A DNA stretch of 64,000 nt. Origin: Nitriliruptoria bacterium (GTDB lineage Bacteria; Actinomycetota; Nitriliruptoria; Euzebyales; Egibacteraceae). Where the stretch lies: positions 1 through 64,000 of the forward strand of contig PWER01000116.1 of NCBI GenBank assembly GCA_003553565.1. Direction: 5' to 3'. Made by a program: the position numbers and the translations under genes. The notes below the pieces were generated by a model, which did not search any database, was not told the DNA's origin, and saw only the letters and a program-made list of their open reading frames with translations. Shown here one piece after another: positions 44,754 through 57,190 of the stretch. Within the stretch, counting starts at the first letter, position 1, and the number at the start of each line of letters is the position of its first letter.

Positions 44754-45548
44754 ATGCGCCAGCTGCTGCCCGAGGCCGTCGACGCGGTCGACCCCTGGGA
44801 CGTCTATCGGCCCGCCGATCGCGACGCGCCACTGCTGCGGCTGAACATGGTCACCAGCCTCGACGGGGCGGCCACCGACGCCGAGGGGCGCTCAGGGGGC
44901 CTGGGCGGCGACGGCGACTGGGAGGTCTTCCGGACGCTGCGCGCCCAGGCCGATGCGATCGTGGTGGGCGCGGGCACCGCGCGCACCGAGGGGTACGGCC
45001 CGCACCGGGTGCCCGCGCACCTGCGGCAGCGACGCCGCGGGCTGCTCGGGGCCGAGGCGCCCGCGTCGATCGTGCTGGTGTCGCGCTCGCTGGCGCTGGA
45101 CCCCGCGAGCGCGCTGTTCACCGAGGCGCAGACCCCCACCACCGTGCTCACCTGCGCGGCCAGCGACCCCGAGCGCCGCCGCGCGCTGGGCCGCGTCGGC
45201 GAGGTGCTCGTGGCCGGCGAGCACCAGGTCGACCTGGCCGAGGGGCTCGCGCAGGTGCGCGAGCGCCACGGCCCGATCGTGGTGGGTGAGGGCGGCCCCA
45301 GCCTGAACCGCCTCATGCTCGCCGAGGCGGTGGTCGACCAGCTGTGCGTGACCGTGGCCCCGCAGCTGCTGGGCTCGGCGGGGCCCCGCCTGGGTGGTCA
45401 GCTGGAGACGCTGGTGCAGCTGGCGCTGCGCTCGGCGTGCACCGACGACTCCGGCGAGCTCTTCCTGAGCTACGCGGTGACCGACCCGGCCGAGGCGGAT
45501 CAGAACAGCCGCAGCTCGTCCGAGGCGCGCCCGCGCAGCGCGTCGTAG
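44754..45548 (+). CDS. RibD C-terminal (pyrimidine reductase/DHFR-like) family protein
   Basis: A 264-residue reductase-fold protein like the C-terminal half of RibD. Seen: [12 protein letters not shown] near the start, [27 protein letters not shown], and the NADPH-loop [14 protein letters not shown]. The deaminase domain of RibD is absent and no riboflavin genes are nearby, so it may reduce another pterin or pyrimidine. AAGGGCGG precedes the ATG. The 3' end overlaps the convergent nucS by 49 bp, so the last 16 codons lie within nucS DNA. Confidence 0.83.
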   Translation: MRQLLPEAVDAVDPWDVYRPADRDAPLLRLNMVTSLDGAATDAEGRSGGLGGDGDWEVFRTLRAQADAIVVGAGTARTEGYGPHRVPAHLRQRRRGLLGAEAPASIVLVSRSLALDPASALFTEAQTPTTVLTCAASDPERRRALGRVGEVLVAGEHQVDLAEGLAQVRERHGPIVVGEGGPSLNRLMLAEAVVDQLCVTVAPQLLGSAGPRLGGQLETLVQLALRSACTDDSGELFLSYAVTDPAEADQNSRSSSEARPRSAS

Positions 45549-46159
45549 TCGACCTCGACGCAGTCGATCCCCCGCTCGGCGGCCAGCACGCGCGCCTGTG
45601 GCTTGATGCGCTGGGCGGCCAGCACCCCCCGCACCGGCGTCAGCAGCGGGTCGCGCTCCAGACGCTCGAGGTAGCGCACCAGCTGCTCGACCCCGGCGAT
45701 CTCGCCACGGCGCTTGATCTCCACCGCCACCGCGGCGCCCTCGGCGTCGCGGCACAGCAGGTCGACGGGACCGATGTCGGTGGGGTGCTCACGGCGCACG
45801 AGCTCGAGCCCGTCACCGAGCGCATCCGGGTGGGCGGCCAGCAGCTCCTGGAGGTGCGCCTCGACGCCGTCCTTGTGCAGCCCCGGATCCTCGCCGAGCT
45901 CGACGGTGCGGTCGTCGACGACCTCCTCCAGCGTGATGTGCAGCGTCTCGCCCTGGGGGTTGGTGACCACGAGCCCGGCGTCGGACTCGGTCAGCGTGTT
46001 CGGCGCGTTCATCCAGTTCAGCGGCTTGTACGCGCCACCGTCGGCGTGCACGGCCACGCACCCGTCGGCCTTGATCATCACCAGGCGCACCGCGCTGGGC
46101 AGGTGCGCGCTCAGGCGTCCCTCGTAGTCCACACGGCAGCGAGCCACCAGCAGGCGCAT
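45500..46159 (-). CDS. nucS: Endonuclease NucS (EndoMS mismatch endonuclease)
   Basis: A 219-residue endonuclease that carries non-canonical mismatch repair in actinobacteria lacking MutS-MutL. The N-terminal DNA-binding half begins [16 protein letters not shown], and the RecB-like nuclease core shows [13 protein letters not shown] and VAVEIKRRG (Asp, Glu, Lys). The length matches mycobacterial NucS. A TAGCCT box ends 9 nt before the ATG and no ribosome binding site is seen, so it may be leaderless. The box overlaps the stop codon of the upstream MFS gene. Confidence 0.94.
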   Translation of the reverse strand: MRLLVARCRVDYEGRLSAHLPSAVRLVMIKADGCVAVHADGGAYKPLNWMNAPNTLTESDAGLVVTNPQGETLHITLEEVVDDRTVELGEDPGLHKDGVEAHLQELLAAHPDALGDGLELVRREHPTDIGPVDLLCRDAEGAAVAVEIKRRGEIAGVEQLVRYLERLERDPLLTPVRGVLAAQRIKPQARVLAAERGIDCVEVDYDALRGRASDELRLF

Positions 46160-46171
46160 CGCCGTCCGAGG

Positions 46172-47437
46172 CTAGCGGGCGTGCTGGCCCACGGCGCGAC
46201 GCCGCTCGACCGCCCCCCGCCGGAGCAGCAGCCCCACCAGCGCTGCCACCAGCGCGGTCACGCCGGCGGCAGGGACGAACGGCGAGACAGCCAGCGCCTC
46301 CCCGAGCCCCGCCGACAGCGGCGCGCCGACGATGAGGCCGGTGCCGTAGGCCACGTGGAAGCGCCCGAAGGCGCGGCCGCGTCGTTCGACGCCGACCACC
46401 GTCATCGCCGTCGCCGAGGCGGGGAACAGCACGCCGAAGCCCAGACCCACCGCGAGCACCGCCACCGCCGCGGCGATGAGCGTCGCGGTGGCGCCGAGCA
46501 GCGCCAGCGCCAGCGCGATGACCAGCAGCCCGCCGAGGAGCGGTGCGGCCAGGGCGTCGGCGCGCAGACGGCGCACCGCGGGCGAGAGCATGACCGCCAC
46601 GGCGAGCACCGAGAAGCCGGTGAGCAGCACCCCTGTGAGCGCCGCACCACCGCCGCGGGCGAGCACGGCGTCGGGCAGATAGCCCGTGAGCACCCCGAGC
46701 GCGACGGTGAAGCCGAAGATCGTGGCGAGGGCAGCGCCCATGGCGTGGCGCACGGCCTCGGGAGGGGGCACCGCCTCCTCTCCGGTGCTGCCCGCATCCG
46801 GTGCGAGCGCGGTCGCCGGCTCCCGCGCGCGTGCACCAGCCGCGGGCGCCGCGCCCGGTCGGGGCAGGCGCCACGCGAGCCCGGCCCCGCCGACCAGCAG
46901 CACGGCCACGCCCACGAACACCGCCTCGACGCCCACAGCCGCGCTGACCGACCCGGCCGTGGCAGGCCCGATGATCGCCGCGATGCCGATGGTGGCGCCC
47001 AGGCGCCCCATCGCGCCGCCGCCGCGGCCGCGGCCCACCGCGTCGCTTGCCGCGGCGAACAGCGCTGGCATCGCGATGCCCCCGGCGAAGCCGTGGGCCA
47101 CCCGCGCGACCAGCAGCGCAACCACCGACCCGGCGAGCGCGTAGGTGGCCAGGGCCAGGCCCGCGCCCAGGAGCCCGACGGTGGCGGTCACCGGACGACC
47201 GAACCGATCTGCCAGCGCACCGCCGAGCACGTTGCCTGGCAGCCCACCGACCGAGTAGGCGGCGACCACGAAGCCGATCGCGAGATCATCGGCGTCAAGG
47301 GCCCGCGCCGCGGGGGCGATGGTGGGCAGCAGGGCGAAGACGTCGAGGAACGCCACGAACGTGGCCGCCGCGGCGACGGGGAGCGCGCCGCGTCGGATCC
47401 GCCCGGCTGCGCCCCACCTGCCCGGCGCGCCCGTCAC
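46172..47437 (-). CDS. MFS transporter
   Basis: A 421-residue major facilitator with 12 predicted helices. Seen: the helix 2-3 motif GGALADRFGRP, and a central loop rich in Ala/Pro/Glu (residues about 195-225). The pattern resembles drug or small-molecule efflux (DHA1) carriers, but the substrate is unknown. The GTG at 47437 overlaps the stop of the upstream coiled-coil gene by 4 bp (GTGA), linking their translation. Confidence 0.85.
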   Translation of the reverse strand: MTGAPGRWGAAGRIRRGALPVAAAATFVAFLDVFALLPTIAPAARALDADDLAIGFVVAAYSVGGLPGNVLGGALADRFGRPVTATVGLLGAGLALATYALAGSVVALLVARVAHGFAGGIAMPALFAAASDAVGRGRGGGAMGRLGATIGIAAIIGPATAGSVSAAVGVEAVFVGVAVLLVGGAGLAWRLPRPGAAPAAGARAREPATALAPDAGSTGEEAVPPPEAVRHAMGAALATIFGFTVALGVLTGYLPDAVLARGGGAALTGVLLTGFSVLAVAVMLSPAVRRLRADALAAPLLGGLLVIALALALLGATATLIAAAVAVLAVGLGFGVLFPASATAMTVVGVERRGRAFGRFHVAYGTGLIVGAPLSAGLGEALAVSPFVPAAGVTALVAALVGLLLRRGAVERRRAVGQHAR

Positions 47438-47835
47438 GGGTCGCGACGGGCCTCGGGCTCCTCGCCGAGCTCGTCGAGCTCCTCCTCGAGGTCCTCGAAG
47501 GGCGTGTCGTCCTCGTCGGCCCCGTCGAGCAGCCCGTCCAGCAGCCCGTCGAACAGGTCGTCGCCGTCGAAGTCGAACAGGTCGTCGAGGAGCCCGCCGA
47601 ACCCACCGTCGGCGGCCTCCTCGAGCGCTTCCTCGGCGGCCTCGGCGCGCTCCTCCGCCTCGTCGATGCGGCGCTCGGCTGCGACCAGGTCGGCGGTGAC
47701 GTCCTCGAGCTCGGCGCGCAGGGCCTCGTTCTCCTGGCGCTGCTGCACCAGCGCCCAGCCGCCGGCCACGAGCACCACGACCAGCGTCGCGGCGAGCGCG
47801 ACCGTGGCTGCCTTCCACGTCTGCACGTCCCTCAC
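47434..47835 (-). CDS. Small membrane-anchored coiled-coil protein
   Basis: A 133-residue protein of unknown function. One transmembrane helix (residues about 8-30) is followed by a coiled coil (QQRQENEALRAELEDVTADL onward, to about residue 75), then an Asp/Gly/Leu-rich repeat-like stretch (LLDDLFDFDGDDLFDG) and an acidic end. The GTG start has AAGGAGAAGG just upstream. It overlaps the MFS transporter gene by 4 bp and may be its partner. Confidence 0.68.
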   Translation of the reverse strand: MRDVQTWKAATVALAATLVVVLVAGGWALVQQRQENEALRAELEDVTADLVAAERRIDEAEERAEAAEEALEEAADGGFGGLLDDLFDFDGDDLFDGLLDGLLDGADEDDTPFEDLEEELDELGEEPEARRDP

Positions 47836-47877
47836 GGCCTTCTCCTTGTGGCCTGGGCCGGTGCGCTGACACGACGA

Positions 47878-47906
47878 GGCCGGGCCGCCCCTGGGGCAGC
47901 CCGGCC
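47878..47906. terminator. Terminator after clpC
   Basis: GGCCGGGC (47878-47885) pairs with GCCCGGCC (47899-47906), and the inner GCCCC/GGGGC extends the stem. It lies just downstream of the clpC stop on the minus strand and upstream of the coiled-coil gene. Confidence 0.6.
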
Positions 47907-47928
47907 CGACGCGCTCACGGTCCGGCGG

Positions 47929-50493
<2,565 letters not shown>

Positions 50494-50529
50494 CTGCGCG
50501 CCCCCTGGAAGTGGGAGGTCCGGGTGGCC

Positions 50530-50535
50530 AGAGTA
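50530..50535 (-). promoter_or_regulatory. Likely -10 box of clpC
   Basis: TACTCT on the minus strand, 36 bp before the clpC start, gives a leader of about 30 nt that includes the ribosome binding site. No good -35 and no recognised ClgR or HrcA operator was identified in the 147-bp gap. Confidence 0.4.
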
Positions 50536-50640
50536 GCACCGGGTTGGCGGCCCGAGTCGCGTGAGAACGCGGGCTCGGGGGACCTCGCACCGGTGCTCAC
50601 CGGCGGGGATCCGCGGCTCGTCGGTGAGCCTGTCCCCCCA

Positions 50641-52272
50641 TCATCCCCTGGGACGCAGGGTTGGGAACGCGACGACCTCACGAATCGACTCGCGCCCCAG
50701 CAGCAGCATCAGCAGGCGGTCGACGCCGAGTCCGAGACCCCCCGTCGGCGGCAGGCCCAGCTCCATGGCGGCGAGGTAGTCCTCGTCGATCGGCATGGCC
50801 TCGGCATCGCCGGCGGCCTTGGCGCGGGCCTGCTCCTCGAAGCGCTCGCGCTGGTCGTCGGGGTCGGTGAGCTCGCTGAAGCCGTTGGTGAGCTCGCGCC
50901 CGGCGATGATCAGCTCGTAGCGCTGCGCCAGCCCGGGATCGTCGGGGTGGCGTCGGGCCAGCGGGCTGACCTCCACAGGGTAGTCGATCACGAAGGTCGG
51001 CTCCCACAGGTGGGGCTCGACCAGCTTCTCGTAGAGCTCGAGCGCGAGCTTGCCGGCCCCCCACCGGTCCTCGATCGGGACGCGGTGGGCGGCGCACAGC
51101 TCGGCGAGGCGCGCCCGGTCGCCGAGATCGAGGCGCTCGACGCCCACCGCCTCGGCGACCAGGTCGAGCAGCGGGCGCCGCGGCCAGTCGCCCGACAGGT
51201 CGACCTCGGCCTCGCCGAAGCGGGTGACCAGCCCGCCCTCGCGCAGGCCGGCCTCGGCCAGGGCGCTCGCCGCGCGCTGGATCAGGCCCTGGGTCAGCGC
51301 CATCATCTCGCCGTAGCCGGCGTGGGCCTGATAGGCCTCCAGCATCGTGAACTCGGGGTTGTGCCGGGTGGACAGCCCCTCGTTGCGGAACACCCGCCCG
51401 ATCTCGTAGACGCGCGGCAGGCCGCCCACGACCAGGCGCTTGAGGTACAGCTCGGGGGCGATGCGCAGGTACAGGTCGACGCCGAGCGCCTCGTGGTGGG
51501 TGACGAACGGCGTGGCGTTGGCGCCGCCGGGGATCGGGTGCAGCAGCGGCGTCTCGACCTCGAGGTAGGCGCGCTCGTCGAGCTCGGCGCGCAGGGCGGC
51601 CAGCAGCACCGCTCGGGCGCGGACCATCGCGCGCGCCTCCTGTGACGCCGCGAGGTCCATCTCGCGATGGCGGTAGCGCGTCTCGGGCTCGCGCACCCCG
51701 TGCCACTTGTCGGGCGGGGGTCGCAGCGCCTTGCCGACGATGGTCACCGCGTCCGCGTCGACGGTGGGCTCGCCGCGCTTGGAGCGTGCCAGGGTGCCCT
51801 CGGCAGCGATCCAGTCGCCCTCGTGCAGGTCGTCAGTGAGCGCGAAGCCCTCGGCGCCGAGGCGGTCGAGGCGCGCCATGACCTGGACCTCGTCGTCGCC
51901 GTCGCGGATCACCAGGAAGGCGAGCTTGCCGTGACCGCGGGTGGCGACCAGGCGACCGGCGACGCGCACCGCCTCACCGGAGTCCTCACCGGGCGCGAGC
52001 GCTGCGGGGTGGGGGCCGGCGCCGGCGGCAGGCTCGGCGCCGGCGGCGGGCTCGGGATCACCGTCGAGCTCGCCGTCGAAGCGCGCCACGACGTCACCGA
52101 CGCGGTCGAGGCGCCCCCCGCCCGGCGGGTAGGGGTCGAGGCCGCGGGCGCGCAGGGCGTCCATCGCCTCGCGCCGCTCGGCGATGAGCTCGCGCAGCCG
52201 CGCGGGGGCCTCGGCGCCTGCGGGCTCGCCCGCCGCCTCGGATGCGTGCTGGGGGGTGCTGGGATCGCTCAC
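50641..52272 (-). CDS. lysS: Lysyl-tRNA synthetase (class II)
   Basis: A 543-residue class II synthetase. It has an N-terminal OB-fold (VRVAGRLVATRGHGKLAFLVIRD) interrupted before it by an Ala/Gly/Pro-rich insertion at about residues 60-90, then motif 2 (FRNEGLSTRHNPEFTMLEAYQA) and motif 3 (GLGLGVDRLLMLLLG). A longer in-frame start exists at 52290, but a TAGGTT box covers those codons and ends 8 nt before the GTG at 52272. A leaderless mRNA from that GTG is the best reading. Confidence 0.95.
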   Translation of the reverse strand: MSDPSTPQHASEAAGEPAGAEAPARLRELIAERREAMDALRARGLDPYPPGGGRLDRVGDVVARFDGELDGDPEPAAGAEPAAGAGPHPAALAPGEDSGEAVRVAGRLVATRGHGKLAFLVIRDGDDEVQVMARLDRLGAEGFALTDDLHEGDWIAAEGTLARSKRGEPTVDADAVTIVGKALRPPPDKWHGVREPETRYRHREMDLAASQEARAMVRARAVLLAALRAELDERAYLEVETPLLHPIPGGANATPFVTHHEALGVDLYLRIAPELYLKRLVVGGLPRVYEIGRVFRNEGLSTRHNPEFTMLEAYQAHAGYGEMMALTQGLIQRAASALAEAGLREGGLVTRFGEAEVDLSGDWPRRPLLDLVAEAVGVERLDLGDRARLAELCAAHRVPIEDRWGAGKLALELYEKLVEPHLWEPTFVIDYPVEVSPLARRHPDDPGLAQRYELIIAGRELTNGFSELTDPDDQRERFEEQARAKAAGDAEAMPIDEDYLAAMELGLPPTGGLGLGVDRLLMLLLGRESIREVVAFPTLRPRG

Positions 52273-52286
52273 AGCGCCGCAACCTA
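52273..52286 (-). promoter_or_regulatory. Leaderless promoter of lysS
   Basis: TAGGTT (52286-52281, minus strand) followed by 8 nt and the GTG start. No ribosome binding site is seen. This sets the start of lysS. Confidence 0.5.
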
Positions 52287-52329
52287 GCACCCGAGGGCTA
52301 CGCCCCCGCCGCCAGGGCTCGCCCCGACG

Positions 52330-52899
52330 TCACGGGAGGCGGGCGGCCACCATGACGGCCTCGGCCGGGCTGACGGCGACCTCGGCCACGGCCACGTCGG
52401 GATGGGACAGCCAGTAGGCCCGCACCGGCTCGCTGTCGGTGTCACCGTGCGGGGCGAGGTCGTCGAGCACCACCAGACCGCCGGGAGCCACCGCGCGCAG
52501 CACGTCCTCGCCGTGGTCGCGCGCATCGCTCACGTCGGCGAACAGCAGGTCGAAGGGCGGCTCGTCCAGCAGCCGCCGCCAGTCACCGCGGCGCACCCGC
52601 ACCGCGGGCTGATCGGCCAGCACCCGCCGCACGCGGGCCACCAGGGACTCGTCGCGCTCGATGGTCACCAGCGATCCGCCGGGCGCCAGCCCCGCCAGGA
52701 TCCACGCCGAGCCGACGCCGCACCCGGTGCCGATCTCACCGGCGCGGGCGCACCGTCGCGCCAGCACCCGCAGCAGCCGACCGGTCCCGTCGCTGCACGA
52801 GTCGGCGAAGCCCGCCTCGGCGGCCGCGGCCAGGGCGCGCTCCACCAGCGGCGGTCGCTGGCGGCCGCTGGCGTCGACGTCGCCCGGCCCCACGCTCAC
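52330..52899 (-). CDS. Class I SAM-dependent O-methyltransferase family protein
   Basis: A 189-residue methyltransferase of the Methyltransf_3/24 type. Seen: the SAM-binding GEIGTGCGVGSAWILAGLAPGG, the acidic residue in LVTIERDE, LLFADVSDARDHGEDVLRAVAPGGLVVLDDL. The substrate is unknown; relatives methylate catechols or caffeoyl-CoA. The GTG start overlaps the pyruvate carboxylase stop by 4 bp (GTGA), so it is the distal gene of a pyc transcript and is probably translated by coupling. Confidence 0.83.
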   Translation of the reverse strand: MSVGPGDVDASGRQRPPLVERALAAAAEAGFADSCSDGTGRLLRVLARRCARAGEIGTGCGVGSAWILAGLAPGGSLVTIERDESLVARVRRVLADQPAVRVRRGDWRRLLDEPPFDLLFADVSDARDHGEDVLRAVAPGGLVVLDDLAPHGDTDSEPVRAYWLSHPDVAVAEVAVSPAEAVMVAARLP

Positions 52900-55800
52900 G
52901 CCTCCGGCTCGATGACGGCCAAGAGGTCGCCGGGCTCCACGCTGGTGCCGCTGGGCACGCCCAGGCGCCGCACGCGGCCACCGATCGGGGCGCGCACGGT
53001 GCTCTCCATCTTCATCGCCTCGATCGCGGCCACCGCCTGCCCCTCGGCCACCGTTGCGCCGGCGGCCACCGTCAGGTTCGCCACCCCGGTCAGGGGGGCA
53101 GCGACGTGACCGGGCTCGTCGGGATCGGCGCGTTCCACGCGCGCGCTCTCGTCCACGGCCACCGACCGGTCGCGCGCATCGATCGGGCGGGGCTGCCCGT
53201 TCAAGGTGGTCAGCACGGTGCGCAGACCGGAGACGTCCGGCTCGCTGACCGCCTCCAGGGCCACGAACAGGCGCACGCCGGGCTCGAGGTCGATGGCCAG
53301 CTCCTCGCCCTCGGACAGCCCGTACCAGAACGCGCTGGTGGGCAGCACCGACACGTCGCTGTAGTCGGCCAGGATCCGCTCGCGCTCGGCGGTGGGGCCC
53401 GGGAAGAGCCGGCGGTTGAGGGTCTCGCGTGGCCGCTCGGCCAGCGCCGCGCGCTCCTCGGGGGTCACCGGCGCGGGCCCGCCCCCGCCCGACTCCCGGC
53501 CGGCCAGGGCGCGGCTGCGGAAGGGCTCGGGCCACCCGCCGGGCGGCGTGCCGAGCTCCCCGCGCAGGAAGGCCAGCACGCTGTCGGGCAGGTCGTAGCG
53601 CGCCGGGTCGGCGGCCAGCGCGTCGGGGTCCAGCCCGGCGCTGAGCACATACAGGGCGAGGTCGCCCACGACCTTGCTGGTCGGGGTCACCTTGATGGGA
53701 TCGCCCAGCAGCGCGTTGCAGCGCGCGTAGGCCTGCTCGACCTCGTGGAAGCGATGGCCGAGGCCGAGCGCGGCGGCCTGCTGGCGCAGGTTGGAGATCT
53801 GGCCACCGGGGATCTCGTGGCGGTAGACCGTGCCGGTCGGGGCGGCCAGCCCCGCCTCGAAGGGCGCGTAGAGCGCCCGCACCCGCTCCCAGTAGGGCTC
53901 CAGGTCGCCGAGCGCGTCCAGGCTGAGGCCGGTGGCGCGCGGGGTGCGGTCGGTGGCCGCCACGATCGCGGCGAGGTTGGGCTGGCTGGTCATCCCCGAC
54001 AGCGGCGCGGCCGCCCCGTCCACGGCGTCCACGCCGGCCTCGAGGGCGGCCAGGTAGGTGCCGAGCTGCCCGCCACCCGAGTCGTGGGTGTGCAGGTGCA
54101 CCGGCGCGTCGAAGCGCTCGCGCAGGGCGCTGACCAGCCGGTGGGCGGCCGGGGCGCGCAGCAGCCCGGCCATGTCCTTGATGCACAGCACGTGGGCGCC
54201 GGCGTCGAGGACGCCCTCGGCCACGGCGAGGTAGTGGTCCAGGGTGTACACGCGCTCGTCGGGGTCGAGCAGGTCGCCGGTGTAGCACAGCGTGCCCTCG
54301 GCGAGCTTGCCGACCTCGGCGACCGCCTGGATCGCCGGGCGCATCGCCTCGACGTCGTTGAGGGCGTCGAACACCCGGAAGATGTCGATGCCGGTGTGGG
54401 CGGACTCGGCGACGAAGGCGCGCACCACCTCCTCGGGCGAGCGCTCGTAGCCCACGGTGTTGGCACCGCGCAGCAGCATCTGCAGGCACAGGTTCGGCGC
54501 GGCGGCCCGCAGCGCGGCCAGGCGCTCCCAGGGGTCCTCGTGCAGGAACCGCAGCGCGACGTCGAAGGTCGCCCCACCCCAGCACTCCAGCGACAGCAGC
54601 TCGGGCAGCTGGTGGGCGTAGGCGGGGGCCACGCCCACCAGGTCGATGGTGCGCATGCGCGTGGCCAGCAGCGACTGGTGGGCGTCGCGGAAGGTGGTGT
54701 CGGTCACCGCGAGCGCCTCGCGATCGCGCAGCCAGCGCGCGAGCGCGTCGGGGCCCTCGGCGTCCAGGCGGTGCTTGGCGCCCGCCGGGGGCTGCTCGAC
54801 CTGCCCGGAGGGGCCGGCGGGCAGCCTCGGGAGCTGCTCGGTCGGGTCGGCGAGCCCGGCGGGTCGCGGGCCGTGCGGCTGGTTGACGGTGACGTCGGCG
54901 AGCCAGCCGAGCAGGCGCGTGGCCCGGTCCCGACCGGCCGACACCTGCGTGAGGTCGGGGTGGGCGTCGATGAAGCCGGTGTCGGTGCGCCCGGCGAGGA
55001 AGTCGGGCTCGGCCAGCACCGCGTTCAGGAACGCGAGGTTGGTGGCCACGCCGCGCACGCGGAACTCGGCCAGCGCGCGCCGGGCGCGGGTGGCGGCCAC
55101 AGCCAGGGTCGGGCCGCGCGCGGTCAGCTTGGTCAGCAGCGAGTCGAAGTAGGGGCTGACCTCGGCCCCGACGTGCGCCGAGCCGGCATCGAGGCGGATG
55201 CCGTGCCCGCCCGGCGAGCGGTAGGCGGTGATCTTGCCGGTGTCGGGCCGGAAGTCGTTGCTGGGGTCCTCGGTGGTGACCCGGCACTGCACCGCGGCGC
55301 CGCGCACCTGGATGCGTGACTGGTCGAGCCCGAGGTCCCCGAGGCTCGCGCCGCCTGCGACGCGCAGCTGGGCGCCGACGAGGTCCACGTCGGTGACCTC
55401 CTCGGTGACGGTGTGCTCGACCTGGATGCGCGGGTTCATCTCGATGAACACGTGCTGGCCGGTGGCCGGGTCCAGCAGGAACTCGGCCGTGCCGGCGTTG
55501 CGGTAGCCCACCGCCTCGGCGAAGCGCACCGCATCGGCGCAGATCCGCTCGCGCAGGTCGGGGTCGAGGCCCTGGGCGGGCGCGACCTCGATGACCTTCT
55601 GGTGGCGGCGCTGCAGCGAGCAGTCACGCTCGTAGAGGTGGAGCACGTCGCCGTGCGCGTCGGCCAGCAGCTGCACCTCGATGTGGCGCGGCCCGGTGAC
55701 GGCCTGCTCGAGGAACACCCTGGGGTCACCGAAGGCGCCGCTGGCCTCGCGGATGGCGGTGTCCACCGCGCTGGCGAGGTCGTCGGGATCGGTGACGAGC

Positions 55801-56306
55801 CGCAGCCCGCGCCCGCCGCCACCCGCGGCCGCCTTGACGAAGACCGGCAGCCCGAGCTCGCCGGCTGCCGCCTCGGCGTCCCGGGGGTCCTCGAGCAGCG
55901 GGCTGGCGCGCAGGACCGGGACGCCGGCCTCCTCGGCCACGCGGCGGGCGCTGGACTTGTCCCCGGTCAGCGCCAGCACCTCGGGTGGGGGGCCCACCCA
56001 GGTCAGCCCCGCGTCGACGACCGTCTGCGCGAACGCCGCGGACTCCGACAGGAACCCGTAGCCCGGGTAGATCGCGTCAGCGCCGACCGCGCTGGCCGTG
56101 GCGGTGATCGCGTCGCCGTCGAGATAGGCGCGCACCGGGTGGCCGGGGCGCCCGATCTCGTAGGCCTCGTCGGCCTTGGTGCGGTGCAGCGAGCCGCGGT
56201 CCTCGTGGCTGTGCACCGCGATGGTGCGGATCCCCTGCTCGACGGCTGCGCGGAAGGCGCGGATGGCGATCTCACCGCGGTTGGCGACCAGCAGGCGCTC
56301 GATCAT
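52896..56306 (-). CDS. pyc: Pyruvate carboxylase
   Basis: A 1136-residue biotin enzyme that makes oxaloacetate from pyruvate, bicarbonate and ATP. Order: biotin carboxylase (residues 1-450, MIERLLVANRGEIAIRAFRA and the ATP loop AAAGGGGRGLRLV), carboxyltransferase (about 530-800, with TTFRDAHQSLLATRMRT and the metal ligands in HTHDSGGGQLGTY), the allosteric linker, and a biotinyl domain with Lys1099 in AIEAMKMES. GAGG lies 5 nt before the ATG. TAGCCT at 56381-56376 is a likely -10. Confidence 0.97.
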   Translation of the reverse strand: MIERLLVANRGEIAIRAFRAAVEQGIRTIAVHSHEDRGSLHRTKADEAYEIGRPGHPVRAYLDGDAITATASAVGADAIYPGYGFLSESAAFAQTVVDAGLTWVGPPPEVLALTGDKSSARRVAEEAGVPVLRASPLLEDPRDAEAAAGELGLPVFVKAAAGGGGRGLRLVTDPDDLASAVDTAIREASGAFGDPRVFLEQAVTGPRHIEVQLLADAHGDVLHLYERDCSLQRRHQKVIEVAPAQGLDPDLRERICADAVRFAEAVGYRNAGTAEFLLDPATGQHVFIEMNPRIQVEHTVTEEVTDVDLVGAQLRVAGGASLGDLGLDQSRIQVRGAAVQCRVTTEDPSNDFRPDTGKITAYRSPGGHGIRLDAGSAHVGAEVSPYFDSLLTKLTARGPTLAVAATRARRALAEFRVRGVATNLAFLNAVLAEPDFLAGRTDTGFIDAHPDLTQVSAGRDRATRLLGWLADVTVNQPHGPRPAGLADPTEQLPRLPAGPSGQVEQPPAGAKHRLDAEGPDALARWLRDREALAVTDTTFRDAHQSLLATRMRTIDLVGVAPAYAHQLPELLSLECWGGATFDVALRFLHEDPWERLAALRAAAPNLCLQMLLRGANTVGYERSPEEVVRAFVAESAHTGIDIFRVFDALNDVEAMRPAIQAVAEVGKLAEGTLCYTGDLLDPDERVYTLDHYLAVAEGVLDAGAHVLCIKDMAGLLRAPAAHRLVSALRERFDAPVHLHTHDSGGGQLGTYLAALEAGVDAVDGAAAPLSGMTSQPNLAAIVAATDRTPRATGLSLDALGDLEPYWERVRALYAPFEAGLAAPTGTVYRHEIPGGQISNLRQQAAALGLGHRFHEVEQAYARCNALLGDPIKVTPTSKVVGDLALYVLSAGLDPDALAADPARYDLPDSVLAFLRGELGTPPGGWPEPFRSRALAGRESGGGGPAPVTPEERAALAERPRETLNRRLFPGPTAERERILADYSDVSVLPTSAFWYGLSEGEELAIDLEPGVRLFVALEAVSEPDVSGLRTVLTTLNGQPRPIDARDRSVAVDESARVERADPDEPGHVAAPLTGVANLTVAAGATVAEGQAVAAIEAMKMESTVRAPIGGRVRRLGVPSGTSVEPGDLLAVIEPEA

Positions 56307-56410
56307 GCGGTCCTCGTGGCTCGGGGGCGGCCGGGATCCGGCGCCCGGGGCGGTGTCGGGCGACGGGCCGGGCCGAGGCTAGCAACGCGGCCACCGGCGC
56401 TGGCGCACCG

Positions 56411-57181
56411 CTAGCGGTTGCGGTCCCAGACCAGCCGCAGCCCCTTGAGCGTCAGCCACGGGTCGTGGCGCTGCACGGTCTGGCAGGCCTCGAGCACGCT
56501 GGGCGCGAGCCCACCGGTGGCGACCACCACGGGGGCGCCGTCGGCCAGCTCCCTGCTGACCTCCGACACGATGCGGTCCACGCCGCCGGCGAAGCCGTAG
56601 ACCCCGCCGATGCGCATCGCCTCGACCGTGCCGCGGCCGATGGCCCGCGTGGGCGTCTCGAGCTCGATGCGGGGCAGCTGCGCGCCGCGGGCCGACAGGG
56701 CCTGGATGGAGGTGGCCACACCCGGGGCGATGACGCCGCCGACGAAGCGCCCGTCACCCGAGTAGATGTCGAAGCTCGTGGCCGTCCCGAAGTCCACGAC
56801 GATCCCCGGTCCCCCGTGCTCGTGGTAGGCGGCCAGGGCGTTGACGATGCGGTCGGCACCCACCTCGCGGGGGTTGTCGACCGCGACGGGCATGCCGGTG
56901 CGCACCCCCGGTCCGATCACCAGCGGCGCGATCGGCAGGTACTTGCGTGCCATCACCCGGACCATCTCGGTGACGTTGGGCACCACGCTGGCCACGATCA
57001 GCCCGGTGAGGTCGTCGGTCAGCGAGATGCCGCGGTGTGCCAACAGCCCCTGGAACAGCAGCGACAGCTCGTCGGGGGTGCGGTTCGCCTCGGTGGAGAT
57101 GCGCCAGTTGTCGATCAGCTCGGGGCCGTCGAACACCCCCACCACGGTCTGGGAGTTGCCGATGTCCACCGCCAGCAGCAC
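56411..57181 (-). CDS. coaX: Type III pantothenate kinase
   Basis: A 256-residue ASKHA-fold kinase that phosphorylates pantothenate, the first step of coenzyme A synthesis. Seen: the phosphate-1 motif LLAVDIGNSQTVVGVF, GADRIVNALAAYHEHGGPGIVVDFGTATSFD with the catalytic Asp, and GGVIAPGVATSIQALSARGAQLP. The start is GTG. It follows the NadC-like gene by 9 bp in a panD-nadC-coaX operon. Confidence 0.95.
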   Translation of the reverse strand: MLLAVDIGNSQTVVGVFDGPELIDNWRISTEANRTPDELSLLFQGLLAHRGISLTDDLTGLIVASVVPNVTEMVRVMARKYLPIAPLVIGPGVRTGMPVAVDNPREVGADRIVNALAAYHEHGGPGIVVDFGTATSFDIYSGDGRFVGGVIAPGVATSIQALSARGAQLPRIELETPTRAIGRGTVEAMRIGGVYGFAGGVDRIVSEVSRELADGAPVVVATGGLAPSVLEACQTVQRHDPWLTLKGLRLVWDRNR

Positions 57182-57190
57182 GGCGAGCCC

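Noticed and set aside
50494-50640. HrcA (CIRCE) or ClgR operator before clpC
   Set aside because: No TTAGCACTC-type inverted repeat and no convincing ClgR box is present in this gap.
56307-56410. A riboswitch or attenuator in the pyc leader
   Set aside because: The leader is about 60 nt and GC-rich with short hairpins only; no known aptamer pattern was recognised.
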